DNA of 51,711 nt from assembly GCA_910577835.1 (NCBI GenBank), contig CAJTOU010000022.1:3761-55471 (forward strand), read 5' to 3'. Of the stretch, positions 44,557 through 51,711 are shown in pieces. The position numbers and the translations under genes are program-made. The notes below the pieces were generated by a model that was not told the origin of the DNA, ran no database searches, and saw only the letters and a list, made by a program, of their open reading frames with translations. Origin of the DNA: an uncultured Lachnospiraceae bacterium (lineage in GTDB: Bacteria; Bacillota_A; Clostridia; Lachnospirales; Lachnospiraceae). Position 1 is the stretch's first letter; the number at the start of each line of letters is the position of its first letter.

Positions 44557-45150
44557 ATGAAAAATAATAAAGTTATAAATATGGAACAAATATATTGTGA
44601 GCTTTCACAGAAAATAAACAGTAGTGATTTACCCGTATTAATAGCTGTTGACGGAAGATGTGCCGCCGGAAAATCAACCTTGGCGGCATGGTTGAAGGAG
44701 AGATTTGAATGTACGGTTAATGTGATACATATGGATGATTTTTTCCTGCAGCCATATCAGAGAACCAGACAGCGTATGGAAGAGCCGGGTGGAAATATAG
44801 ATTATGAAAGATTTGAAAAGGAAGTAATGTATTCTCTTTCCCGCTTTGAAAATTTTTCCTATCAGATTTATGACTGTAAAATCAAAAAGCTGTCTTCTCG
44901 GATTTATGTAGAACCCGCAGAGATTTCAATTGTAGAAGGTTCTTATAGCTGTCATCCTGCTTTGTGGGATTTTTATACTCTGCGGATATTTTTGGATGTG
45001 GAACCGGAGGAACAGCTTCGGCGTATTTGCGGCCGAAATGGAGCAGAAGCTGTTTCTGTTTTTCGGGATAAATGGATTCCTTTGGAAGAAAAGTATTTTA
45101 CTGCTTATCAGATACAGGAGCGCAGTGATTTTGTATTTTCCTTTATCTAA
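44557..45150 (+). CDS. Uridine kinase-like P-loop kinase
   Basis: A 197-residue kinase. Walker A is VDGRCAAGKST (about 31-41), followed by IHMDDFFLQPYQRT, the substrate-binding region with the catalytic Asp, then a GGNIDYERF segment and IVEGSYSCHPALWDFY, typical of the uridine kinase / phosphoribulokinase group found in Clostridia. The lid region carries RRICGRNG. The true substrate is unknown. The ATG follows AGGAG and AAGGG. Confidence 0.85.
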   Translation: MKNNKVINMEQIYCELSQKINSSDLPVLIAVDGRCAAGKSTLAAWLKERFECTVNVIHMDDFFLQPYQRTRQRMEEPGGNIDYERFEKEVMYSLSRFENFSYQIYDCKIKKLSSRIYVEPAEISIVEGSYSCHPALWDFYTLRIFLDVEPEEQLRRICGRNGAEAVSVFRDKWIPLEEKYFTAYQIQERSDFVFSFI

Positions 45151-45182
45151 TATATTTTTTAAACAAACAACAGAAGTTTTTC

Positions 45183-45217
45183 TGCACGGATAGGACACAA
45201 GATTCTATATTCGTGCA
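45183..45217. promoter_or_regulatory. Inverted repeat between the kinase and the unknown gene
   Basis: TGCACGGATA (45183-45192) and TATTCGTGCA (45208-45217) pair over 10 positions with one wobble. It is flanked by a T-run on the left and an A-run on the right. It could be a hairpin terminator with too weak a tail, or an operator. Confidence 0.45.
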
Positions 45218-45242
45218 AAAATATTGAAGAGGAGTGTTTATT

Positions 45243-46010
45243 TTGTGTAATATAAAAAAAGGCATTGATAACATTTTTAATGATAATTTCTGTACAAATT
45301 TACTAAATTTCTTAATACAGGCAGATATGACAACTTGTGATTTTGACACACGCGGACAGGAGTTTTTGAAAAAAATAGAAAAATGGAGCAATGATTATCT
45401 GCTAAAAAGAGAAGAGATACAATTATATGGAATAGAAGGCTGGTATTTTAATATAACGGCAATGGAGTTTTTTTTCAGTTTTTATTCGGCATCACAGAAA
45501 GAAATAGAAGAATATCTGTTTAAAATATTTCTCATGTGTGAGTTTGGCGCTCTTAGTGATTGGAAGTATGATTATTATATGAAAAAATATAATGAAGAAT
45601 TTTTTCAGAAATATTATCCGGAGTTTCAGAAATTGTTTACAGACAAAGAACAGATGATTTCAGATTTTGAAAAAAATATATGCGATGAATTTCAATTTGG
45701 GTTTTCAAAAGAGTGTGCTGTACAGTTGACAAAGGATGCATTTATTTGTGAACTTGAGGATTATGAAAAGAAATCAGCAGAAAGATTTTCTTGGTATTGC
45801 AGTCCTGAAAATGTTTCGGTAAATAATAAAGTAATAGAGGATTTAAAAGACGAATATCCAAGGTACCACAATGTTATTGCCGGACTGAAAGCTGATTCTG
45901 ATATCTTGGAGGTTTTCAGAATCAATGAGCATGATTGTACAAACAGGATGTTTTATCTGACTGTAAGCAGCGATAGCGTCTGTTTGGTGGCAATAGAGGA
46001 TTTTATGTAA
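45243..46010 (+). CDS. Hypothetical protein, function unknown
   Basis: A 255-residue soluble, acidic protein rich in Phe, Tyr and Glu. I do not recognise a family. The central part contains WYFNITAMEFFFSFYSA and KEIEEYLFKIFLMCEFGA; the end (MFYLTVSSDSVCLVAIEDF) looks like beta strands. There is no signal peptide or membrane segment. The start chosen is TTG at 45243, 9 bases after GAGGAG; a GTG at 45234 sits within that site. It may follow the kinase gene in one transcript. Confidence 0.65.
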   Translation: MCNIKKGIDNIFNDNFCTNLLNFLIQADMTTCDFDTRGQEFLKKIEKWSNDYLLKREEIQLYGIEGWYFNITAMEFFFSFYSASQKEIEEYLFKIFLMCEFGALSDWKYDYYMKKYNEEFFQKYYPEFQKLFTDKEQMISDFEKNICDEFQFGFSKECAVQLTKDAFICELEDYEKKSAERFSWYCSPENVSVNNKVIEDLKDEYPRYHNVIAGLKADSDILEVFRINEHDCTNRMFYLTVSSDSVCLVAIEDFM

Positions 46011-46097
46011 GTGAAAAAGTCAACCCGTTTCTTTCAGCAGTATGCATAAAACATATAGGTTATATCGCTGTATAATGGATTAGGAAAGAGGAAGTAA

Positions 46098-47024
46098 ATG
46101 AAATATAAAAAAAATCAGCAAAACAAACAGGCAGATAATATAAATGAAAATATAGTTATCCGGCATTTATCCATAGTTGGGATTGCCGGAAATATAATTC
46201 TGTCCGCATTTAAACTTTTTGCAGGTATTGTTGGAAAATCAGGAGCCATGCTTTCCGATGCAGTTCATTCTTTATCGGATGTATTTGCTACCTTGATTGC
46301 TTTTATCGGGGTTCAGATGTCGCGTAAATCAGCAGATACAGAACATCCCTATGGGCATGAGCGGATTGAGTGTGTCGCTTCTATGGTTTTGGGAATTATT
46401 TTATTTATAACCGGCTGTGGTATTGGCTGGACAGGAATGAAGTCTGTGTTTGCCGGAAATTATGAAGAATTATCCATTCCACATGGTATAGCATTGGTGG
46501 CTGCAATCGTTTCCATTATTACCAAAGAAGGAATGTATTGGTATACAAGACATTACGCAAAGTTGCTGCATTCAGAGGCATTTATGGCTGATGCATGGCA
46601 TCATCGTTCAGATGCCTTTTCTTCTATCGGTTCATTTATCGGTATTGCGGGAGCGATGTTGGGTTTTCCTATAATGGATTCTGTGGCAAGTATTATTATT
46701 TGTCTGTTTATCTTAAAGGTTGCATATGATATATTGAAAAATGCGCTGGAAAATATGCTGGATACTTCCTGCGATAAAGAGTATGAAAAAAAGCTGTGTG
46801 ATTTTATTTTAGGCCATGAGGGGGTTCTTAATGTGGACTTATTGAATACCAGAAAATTTGGGAATAAAGTATATGTAGATTTGGAAATTGCGGTAGACGG
46901 AAATTCTTCTCTGAGAGACGCCCACGCGATTGCGGAAAAAGTACATGACGGAGTGGAACGGGAATTTTTTGATGTCAAGCATATTATGATTCATGTAAAT
47001 CCGGCGCAGGAAACGGATAGATAA
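46098..47024 (+). CDS. Cation diffusion facilitator family transporter
   Basis: A 308-residue divalent-metal exporter. Six membrane segments occupy about 25-215. Metal-site residues are visible in TM2 (SDAVHSLSDV) and TM5 (ADAWHHRSDAFSS), the latter in the H-x3-D form of Zn/Fe/Mn transporters. The cytoplasmic C-terminal domain (about 220-305) has the ferredoxin-like fold with VDLEIAVDGNSSL and HIMIHVNP. The specific metal cannot be assigned. A TATAAT at 46071-46076 could be its promoter -10. Confidence 0.93.
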   Translation: MKYKKNQQNKQADNINENIVIRHLSIVGIAGNIILSAFKLFAGIVGKSGAMLSDAVHSLSDVFATLIAFIGVQMSRKSADTEHPYGHERIECVASMVLGIILFITGCGIGWTGMKSVFAGNYEELSIPHGIALVAAIVSIITKEGMYWYTRHYAKLLHSEAFMADAWHHRSDAFSSIGSFIGIAGAMLGFPIMDSVASIIICLFILKVAYDILKNALENMLDTSCDKEYEKKLCDFILGHEGVLNVDLLNTRKFGNKVYVDLEIAVDGNSSLRDAHAIAEKVHDGVEREFFDVKHIMIHVNPAQETDR

Positions 47025-47062
47025 AGGTTTACTATAAACGAAATATATTGAGGAGAAAAAAT

Positions 47063-47557
47063 ATGTCTACATTAATTATATTACGAGGAAATTCAGGAAG
47101 CGGAAAGTCAAGTGTAGCAAAGGCGCTTCAGAGAAAGTTTGGAAGAAATACCCTTGTCATCTCTCAGGACATTATAAGACGTGAAATGTTGTGGGTATGT
47201 GATGGAGAAGATACATTTGCATTGCCATTATTGACCGAGCTTTTAAGGTATGGAAATGCACATTGTAAATATATTATTCTGGAAGGCATTTTAAATGCAG
47301 ACTGGTACAGACCATTATTTGAATTGGCCATAGAAATTTTTAAAGACAAAATTTTTGCATACTACTATGACATTCCATTTGAAGAAACATTAAAGCGTCA
47401 TGAAACCAAAGATAAGAAATTTGAATTTGGAGAAAAAGAAATGCGAAAATGGTGGAATGAAAAAGATTTTATTGGAATAATACCTGAAAAAGTATTGAAA
47501 CAGGAGATTTCTTTTGAAGAAGCTGTTAATATTATTTTTAGAGATATTTCAATATAA
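47063..47557 (+). CDS. Small P-loop kinase-like ATPase
   Basis: A 164-residue P-loop protein: Walker A LRGNSGSGKSSVAKAL, then SQDIIRREMLWV and IILEGILNADWY, with a lid-like arginine region FEETLKRHETK. It belongs to the zeta-toxin/AAA-like kinase group widespread in Firmicutes with unknown substrates. No antitoxin-like gene adjoins it. The start is the ATG at 47063 after GAGGAG; a TTG at 47048 includes that site. It is the last gene before the cobalamin promoter. Confidence 0.82.
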   Translation: MSTLIILRGNSGSGKSSVAKALQRKFGRNTLVISQDIIRREMLWVCDGEDTFALPLLTELLRYGNAHCKYIILEGILNADWYRPLFELAIEIFKDKIFAYYYDIPFEETLKRHETKDKKFEFGEKEMRKWWNEKDFIGIIPEKVLKQEISFEEAVNIIFRDISI

Positions 47558-47580
47558 GTAATTGATATAAAATAATGTTA

Positions 47581-47609
47581 TTGACGAAATATTTTAAAAG
47601 TAGTATTAT
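47581..47609 (+). promoter_or_regulatory. Promoter of the cobalamin locus
   Basis: TTGACG (47581-47586), a 17-base spacer and TATTAT (47604-47609) place the transcript start just before the riboswitch P1 stem. Confidence 0.75.
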
Positions 47610-47618
47610 ATAACACGG

Positions 47619-47777
47619 ACTGTCTGGGGAAACAGGTGTAAATCCTGTACGAGCCCGTCGCCGTAAGACACATGAAATATACTGCCAGCCTAACCTTATG
47701 CCACATCTGGGAAAAGCCATTGGATAATATCTGAGAAGGCCGGATGACAGAGTGTCAAGTCGAAATATCCAGACAGT
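47619..47777 (+). ncRNA. Cobalamin riboswitch aptamer
   Basis: P1 is a perfect 9-base stem: ACTGTCTGG (47619-47627) with CCAGACAGT (47769-47777). Just inside is the conserved GGGGAAACAGGTGTAAATCC block, followed by TGTACGAGCCCGTCGCCGTA, the cobalamin-box core (AxCCTGTxCGxxCCCGxCxCxGT). ACTGCCAGCC and GGCCGGATGACAG further on form the remaining conserved arms. It controls the DUF4430 lipoprotein and the first S component, presumably shutting them off when cobalamin is plentiful. Confidence 0.88.
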
Positions 47778-47812
47778 ACAGAATCCTTCTATTCGTTGCC
47801 AAAGGCATATGA

Positions 47813-47829
47813 AACCGCGAGCGCCGGTT
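47813..47829 (+). promoter_or_regulatory. Expression-platform hairpin of the riboswitch
   Basis: AACCG (47813-47817) and CGGTT (47825-47829) form a short GC stem extended by GA/TC, followed by TTTT and two GGAGG-type ribosome-binding sequences. It may be the switching hairpin. Confidence 0.45.
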
Positions 47830-47867
47830 CTTTTGGAGGAAATAAAATATCAAAGGAGATTACAAAT

Positions 47868-48332
47868 ATGCAAATGAAATGCAGAAAGAAAGTATTGTCG
47901 CATATCCTTTGTACTGTGCTTATTGTGGCTATGGCATTGTTTACAACTGGTTGTAACGACAAAAGTAAAGATGAGGCAAAGTCCACATCCCAAAAAGAGA
48001 CCAAGGTTCAAACAGAGCAGGCAAAGGTGCTTGGAGAGGGCAGCACAAAATTTGATTTTACTGTGGTAGATAAAGAAGGCAGTAAAGTGGAATTTGAAAT
48101 TCACACAGACAAAAAAACAGTAGGCGAAGCTCTGGTTGAATTGAAACTGATTGAGGGAGAGGACAGTGAATATGGTCTTTTTGTAAAGAAGGTAAACGGA
48201 ATTACCGCTGATTATGACAAGGACGGTATGTACTGGGCATTTTATATTAATGATGAATATGCAATGTCTGGCGTTGATTCAACAGAAATTAAAGAGGGAG
48301 AAAGTTACTCTTTTAAAATGGAAAAATCATGA
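47868..48332 (+). CDS. DUF4430 (transcobalamin C-terminal-like) lipoprotein
   Basis: A 154-residue exported lipoprotein: basic start, hydrophobic core, lipobox TTGC with acylated C29, a Lys/Glu/Thr linker to about 55, then a DUF4430 domain. That domain resembles the C-terminal domain of eukaryotic cobalamin carriers, with KTVGEALVELKLIEG and the aromatic YWAFYINDEYAMSGVDS. Together with the riboswitch this suggests capture of a corrinoid at the cell surface. The ATG at 47868 follows GGAG. It overlaps the S-component gene by 4 bases (ATGA). Confidence 0.88.
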   Translation: MQMKCRKKVLSHILCTVLIVAMALFTTGCNDKSKDEAKSTSQKETKVQTEQAKVLGEGSTKFDFTVVDKEGSKVEFEIHTDKKTVGEALVELKLIEGEDSEYGLFVKKVNGITADYDKDGMYWAFYINDEYAMSGVDSTEIKEGESYSFKMEKS

Positions 48333-48856
48333 GGCTGACCGTAAGGGAAATCGCCATATTCGCAATGCTTGGGGCAGTTATGTTTGCTTCAAAGCTCCTT
48401 ATGGAGTTTGCGCCGAATATCCATCTGCTTGGCACTTTTACGGTTGCCTTTACTGTTGTTTACAGGCGAAAGGCATTGTATCCCATTTATACATATGTGT
48501 TGTTAAATGGACTTTTTTATGGTTTTGCGGCATGGTGGATTCCCTATTTATATGTATGGACAATTCTCTGGGGAGCAGTTATGCTTCTTCCTAAAAAAAT
48601 GCCAAAGAAAATACAGCCTATTGTATATATGGCAGTATGTGCAATGCACGGGTTTTTATTTGGAACATTGTATGCTCCGGCGCAGGCCATATTGTATGGC
48701 ATGAATTTAAAAACAACGATTGCATGGATTATTGCAGGTCTGCCGTGGGATTGTATACATGGTATCAGTAATTTTTTCTGCGGCATATTAATTGTACCAA
48801 TTATTTCAACATTAAGAATTGCAGAAAAAAGTACAAAAAAAGCTGATATTATTTAG
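48329..48856 (+). CDS. ECF transporter S component, cobalamin-linked
   Basis: A 175-residue membrane protein with about five or six hydrophobic segments, of the S-component type that binds a vitamin and docks on a shared EcfAA'T energising unit. VREIAIFAMLGAVMFASKLLM near the start carries the small-residue helix 1 (AxxxA) that contacts EcfT. It is translationally coupled to the DUF4430 lipoprotein under a cobalamin riboswitch, so a corrinoid is the likely substrate (inference). No EcfA or EcfT gene is in the window. Confidence 0.85.
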   Translation: MRLTVREIAIFAMLGAVMFASKLLMEFAPNIHLLGTFTVAFTVVYRRKALYPIYTYVLLNGLFYGFAAWWIPYLYVWTILWGAVMLLPKKMPKKIQPIVYMAVCAMHGFLFGTLYAPAQAILYGMNLKTTIAWIIAGLPWDCIHGISNFFCGILIVPIISTLRIAEKSTKKADII

Positions 48857-48875
48857 CACAGTGGAGTTTCGGATA

Positions 48876-48904
48876 TTGATAATCAATAAATGTTATGATA
48901 CAAT
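48876..48904 (+). promoter_or_regulatory. Separate promoter before the second S component
   Basis: TTGATA (48876-48881), 17 bases and TACAAT (48899-48904). The -35 box lies in the palindrome ATTGATAATCAAT. The second S component can therefore be transcribed outside riboswitch control. Confidence 0.6.
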
Positions 48905-48974
48905 ATATGTTCAGTCAGACACTGAAAACACATCCAGATTTGTATAAAAAAATATTATGGAGGATTTTATAAAG

Positions 48975-49553
48975 ATGAATGAAAAGAAAAAAAGTCATGT
49001 TTTTAATCTTACTCTGGCTGCCATGTTTTTAGCTGTTGGTTTGATACTGCCGTTTTTTACCGGACAAATCCCTCAGATTGGCAATAAGCTCCTGCCCATG
49101 CATATTCCTGTCCTTTTATGTGGATTGATTTGCGGCTGGAAATATGGTTTAGCTGTTGGTTTTGTTCTACCGCCTCTGCGGTATCTTCTTTTTGGCATGC
49201 CTGTGCTTTTTCCAACAGGAATTGCGATGGCATTTGAACTCTGCACCTATGGACTGGTCGTTGGACTGATGTATTCGCGTTCCCGCTGGAAGTGTATCGT
49301 TTCTTTGTATCGAAGTATGGTGCTTGCGATGATTACAGGGCGTGTAGTATGGGGAATTGTTCAGGTATTGCTGCTTGGAATTGGCGAAGGCGGCTTTACA
49401 TGGCAGATGTTTATGGCAGGAGCCTTTTTAAATGCAATTCCTGGAATCGTTCTTCAGTTTATTTTTATTCCGGCAGTGATGGTTGCACTGAATCGTACAG
49501 GACTTGTAAGGTTTACCCGACACATGGCATCTGTTCAAAAGGTAAAGCATTAA
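48975..49553 (+). CDS. ECF transporter S component
   Basis: A 192-residue membrane protein with about six hydrophobic segments. Helix 1 reads LTLAAMFLAVGLILPFFTG, with the AxxxA-type motif for EcfT docking. The loop GNKLLPMHIPVLLCGLICGW and GLAVGFVLPPLRYLLFG are typical of S components for small vitamins or their precursors. The start is the ATG at 48975; an ATG at 48957 overlaps the GGAGG site. The substrate is unknown; it may be another corrinoid or lower-ligand precursor, judged only by position. Confidence 0.85.
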   Translation: MNEKKKSHVFNLTLAAMFLAVGLILPFFTGQIPQIGNKLLPMHIPVLLCGLICGWKYGLAVGFVLPPLRYLLFGMPVLFPTGIAMAFELCTYGLVVGLMYSRSRWKCIVSLYRSMVLAMITGRVVWGIVQVLLLGIGEGGFTWQMFMAGAFLNAIPGIVLQFIFIPAVMVALNRTGLVRFTRHMASVQKVKH

Positions 49554-49596
49554 AAAACAATTATTTTCAGACGAAAGAAATCTTTCATGTTTATTT

Positions 49597-49667
49597 AAAA
49601 CCTCCTTTATGAAAAGAACTCCGTAATTACAAAAAAGATTACAGTTTCTTTTCATAAAGGAGGTTTT
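49597..49667. repeat. Long inverted repeat with 20-bp perfect arms
   Basis: AAAACCTCCTTTATGAAAAG (49597-49616) is the exact reverse complement of 49648-49667. The inner 31 bases pair further (AACT..GTAAT with ATTAC..GTTT), so nearly the whole 71 bases form one hairpin. It follows the second S component and may terminate its transcript. It also looks like a short mobile-element relic. Confidence 0.85.
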
Positions 49668-49694
49668 GACAAACGTTTCATTTTTTGGTACAAT
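49666..49694 (+). promoter_or_regulatory. Promoter leaving the inverted repeat
   Basis: TTGACA (49666-49671), a 17-base spacer and TACAAT (49689-49694). The -35 box starts in the last two bases of the inverted repeat. It drives the DUF3737 gene. Confidence 0.75.
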
Positions 49695-49811
49695 TTTTTC
49701 CATAATATAGCAGAGATTTTCCATATTTGGTAAAATAAAGTATGAAAAGGGTAAATCCCTGCTGTAAAGAGAAACAATAGTAAGATAATACTTCGGAAAG
49801 GAAGGACAGAT

Positions 49812-50645
49812 ATGAATATAATTGAAAATAAGACCTTTGATATGGAACGGGCTTTGTATGGAAGTCGGGAAATTATAGTCAAAAATTGTTCCTTTGATGG
49901 TCCGGCTGACGGGGAAAGCGCTTTAAAGGAAAGCTGTGATATACAGATTTCAGAATGTTTTTTTAATTTAAGATATCCGTTCTGGCACAATAACAGACTG
50001 AAAATTGCTGATTCAGAAATGACAGAGCTTTGTCGGGCAGCTCTGTGGTATTCATTTGATATTGAAATAAGAAATACAAAACTTTATGGAATCAAGGCGC
50101 TTCGGGAGTGCAGCAGAATAAAAATGAATGGCTGCGATGTGATATCACCTGAATTTGGATGGTCAGTGCAGGAGATTGAGATGAAGGAATGTAAAGTAGA
50201 GAGTGAGTATTTTATGATGCGCTCAAATCATCTGGATTTTTATAATGTTTATCTGAAAGGAAAATATTCTTTTCAATATATTGAGGATTCAGTGTTTGAG
50301 AATTGTGTGTTTGATACAAAGGATGCTTTTTGGCATGCAAAAAATGTGATTGTGCGAAACTGTACAGTAAAGGGAGAATATCTTGCATGGTATTGTGAAA
50401 ATGTTACATTTGAAAATTGTAAAATTATCGGAACACAGCCGCTTTGTTATTGCAAAAATTTAAAACTGGTAAATTGTGAAATGATAGATACAGATTTGTG
50501 TTTTGAAAAGTCGGAGGTAGAGGCTGAAATTGTGAATCCAGTGATTAGTATTAAAAATCCTCTGTCTGGTCATATCTATGTGCCATGTGTAGAAGAGATT
50601 ATTCGTGATGATAAAAATTCATGCGGAGAAATTATTATTATATAA
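49812..50645 (+). CDS. DUF3737 family protein, predicted right-handed beta-helix
   Basis: A 277-residue cytoplasmic protein. It is built of short repeats with alternating pattern such as IIVKNCSFDG, IQISECFFN, VIVRNCTVKG and VTFENCKIIG, about one per 20 residues. That is the hallmark of a pectate-lyase-like beta-helix, here with a ladder of Cys and Asn residues. It has the DUF3737 landmarks ERALYGSREI, the FWHNN segment and NPLSGHIYVP near the end. No catalytic residues are known for the family. The start follows GGAAAGGA by 8 bases. Confidence 0.88.
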   Translation: MNIIENKTFDMERALYGSREIIVKNCSFDGPADGESALKESCDIQISECFFNLRYPFWHNNRLKIADSEMTELCRAALWYSFDIEIRNTKLYGIKALRECSRIKMNGCDVISPEFGWSVQEIEMKECKVESEYFMMRSNHLDFYNVYLKGKYSFQYIEDSVFENCVFDTKDAFWHAKNVIVRNCTVKGEYLAWYCENVTFENCKIIGTQPLCYCKNLKLVNCEMIDTDLCFEKSEVEAEIVNPVISIKNPLSGHIYVPCVEEIIRDDKNSCGEIIII

Positions 50646-50745
50646 ATTTATCAGTTACATAATATTAAAAGCAGAAAGTATAAATGCAATCAAATTGTAT
50701 ACAGAGAGATGCAAAATATTTAATAAGATTGCAGGAGAAAACATT

Positions 50746-51441
50746 ATGTATAACAGTTTTATAACTGGAATAAATCAATATTTTGAATTATATAAGCAGG
50801 GTTTAAAAAAGCAGGCAAACCGCTGTATAAAAGATTTTATAAAGAATTTTGAAGATACCTGCGCAAAGGAAGAAGCAGAGGAAATTTTATACAGGTTTTG
50901 CAGAGAAATCTGTGATGAAAAGAAAAGTGTTGAATTTACAAGAAATGGAAGCCTTCCCTATGAAGTGAGCAGAATCGTATGGAATTATCTAAAACATCAA
51001 TGTGAGCTGGAGAATATGCCTCAGATGAGATGGACTTTTGAATTGTATGGAAAATATTACAATCCTTTTGATAGAAAATGTGAACTGAATATATATCAAG
51101 TGTTGCAAAAGGCATATGAACATAAAAATTGTGACCAGAAAACAGTGGATATATATTTTTACGAATGGGTAATTTCCCAACTGGATTGGGGAGCACACCA
51201 TTTTCCGGAAGGGTGTCTTATTTCAGAAGAAGAATATGAAACAGCAGTAGAGACAGCAGAGAAAGTTATGGCAGAGAAAAATGTAGCACCAGAGCTGATA
51301 GACAGTTTGAGGTATTATATAAAGTTATATCAATGTTTTCGTGAATATGAAAGCAGCGGGAAAGAGGAGAATTATTTTTATAAAATCTGTGAAAAAGAAG
51401 GAGTAAACTACACCAAATGGCCGGTTTATTATTTTTCATAA
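50746..51441 (+). CDS. Hypothetical protein, function unknown
   Basis: A 231-residue helical, acidic protein. I do not recognise a family. The N-terminal part reads FELYKQGLKKQANRCIKDFI, and WVISQLDWGAHHFPEGCLI sits in the second half. It has eight cysteines but no metal-site spacing. There is no signal peptide or membrane segment. The ATG at 50746 follows AGGAG by 9 bases; the frame extends back into the DUF3737 gene to 50605, but without a ribosome-binding site. It is probably co-transcribed with DUF3737. Confidence 0.7.
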   Translation: MYNSFITGINQYFELYKQGLKKQANRCIKDFIKNFEDTCAKEEAEEILYRFCREICDEKKSVEFTRNGSLPYEVSRIVWNYLKHQCELENMPQMRWTFELYGKYYNPFDRKCELNIYQVLQKAYEHKNCDQKTVDIYFYEWVISQLDWGAHHFPEGCLISEEEYETAVETAEKVMAEKNVAPELIDSLRYYIKLYQCFREYESSGKEENYFYKICEKEGVNYTKWPVYYFS

Positions 51442-51485
51442 TACAAATTTTGTTCAATTTACATATGAGCCATCAGAGTATTCTG

Positions 51486-51576
51486 GAAAGATATTTTGGT
51501 ATATAGACAAGAACAGTATTTCAGGAAGATATTTTGGCATATGGATAACTAAATTATTTTATGGAAGATATTTTGG
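51486..51576 (+). repeat. Three-copy tandem repeat, 38-39 bp period
   Basis: The core AAGATATTTTGG is exactly repeated at 51488, 51526 and 51565, each within a longer imperfect unit ending in ATATGGATAA-like sequence. It is non-coding and follows the last gene. Confidence 0.8.
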
Positions 51577-51656
51577 ATATGAAAAAGTAAGTATAAAGAT
51601 AACAACAAAACTTGATGTTTTTATATTTGAAAGGAAAAGGTGGAAATTTATTAGAG

Positions 51657-51700
51657 GTGGCAAGAACACTCGTGACTTTAGTCATGAGATGAATTGCCAC
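51657..51700 (+). mobile_element. IS200/IS605-type terminal hairpin
   Basis: The outer arms GTGGCAA (51657-51663) and TTGCCAC (51694-51700) enclose the inner hairpin CTCGTGACT-TT-AGTCATGAG (51669-51688). The GACTTTAGTC stem-loop is the well-known end structure of IS605-group elements and their TnpB guide RNAs. No tnpA or tnpB lies to its left within the window, so either the element continues to the right or this is a tnpB-less relic. Confidence 0.6.
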
Positions 51701-51711
51701 GATATAGTAAG

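Noticed and set aside
47063..47557. Zeta toxin of a toxin-antitoxin pair
   Set aside because: No epsilon-like antitoxin gene lies beside it and the protein is short for a zeta toxin; it is kept as a general P-loop kinase.

Overview
The window reads as chromosome of a low-GC, Gram-positive anaerobe, most likely a gut Lachnospiraceae (Clostridia). Almost every gene starts behind a strong AGGAG-type ribosome-binding site. Exported proteins carry lipoboxes rather than outer-membrane signals. The gene content fits a gut commensal: raffinose-type sugar uptake, ECF S components under a cobalamin riboswitch, orphan chemoreceptors and many ABC transporters. Species cannot be fixed from the sequence alone. 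I found no tRNA, rRNA or CRISPR array.

Layout. 1-3.5 kb is gene-poor and partly decayed: the tail of an AraC/GyrI-like regulator, an XRE regulator and a DUF7660-DUF4291 pair on the minus strand. 3.5-10.3 kb is sensor-transporter module 1: response regulator, kinase, lipoprotein, ATPase and a fused permease. 10.4-12.7 kb is a TetR-controlled ABC-2 transporter. 12.7-15.5 kb holds a PEBP-like protein, an internally deleted prolyl-tRNA editing protein, a FlxA-like protein and a DUF2798 membrane protein. 15.6-19.9 kb is a MarR regulator with a histidine-rich tail driving a heterodimeric ABC exporter. 20.1-28.5 kb is a divergent AraC regulator and an alpha-galactoside operon: binding protein, two permeases, GH36 alpha-galactosidase and GH13 sucrose-type enzyme. 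28.7-32.5 kb has two methyl-accepting chemoreceptors with no other chemotaxis genes.

32.6-36.2 kb is a set of small accessory genes: a chloramphenicol acetyltransferase broken by one amber codon, a methyltransferase, a LysR regulator, a GNAT acetyltransferase and an HxlR regulator. 36.7-39.2 kb has a metallo-beta-lactamase-like protein followed by a zinc macrodomain and class M sirtuin pair, which is an ADP-ribosylation writer/eraser module. 39.3-44.0 kb is module 2, a paralogue of module 1 without the lipoprotein and with the permease split in two. 44.1-47.6 kb carries a wrecked GNAT gene, two P-loop kinases, an unknown protein and a cation diffusion facilitator. 47.6-49.6 kb is a cobalamin riboswitch, a DUF4430 lipoprotein and two ECF S components. 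49.6-51.7 kb has a long inverted repeat with an outward promoter, a DUF3737 protein, an unknown protein, a three-copy tandem repeat and an IS605-type terminal hairpin.

How the parts work together. The two sensor-transporter modules share a TTGAC/TTGTC direct repeat with an 11-bp period and a dyad over the ribosome-binding site of the first effector gene, so each (or either) response regulator probably controls its own and perhaps the other's transporter. The sugar operon would import raffinose-family oligosaccharides, remove galactose in the cytoplasm, then split the sucrose moiety. The strongest candidates for something new are the macrodomain-sirtuin pair lacking its usual lipoyl-carrier partners, the shared control sites of the two modules, and the cobalamin locus.
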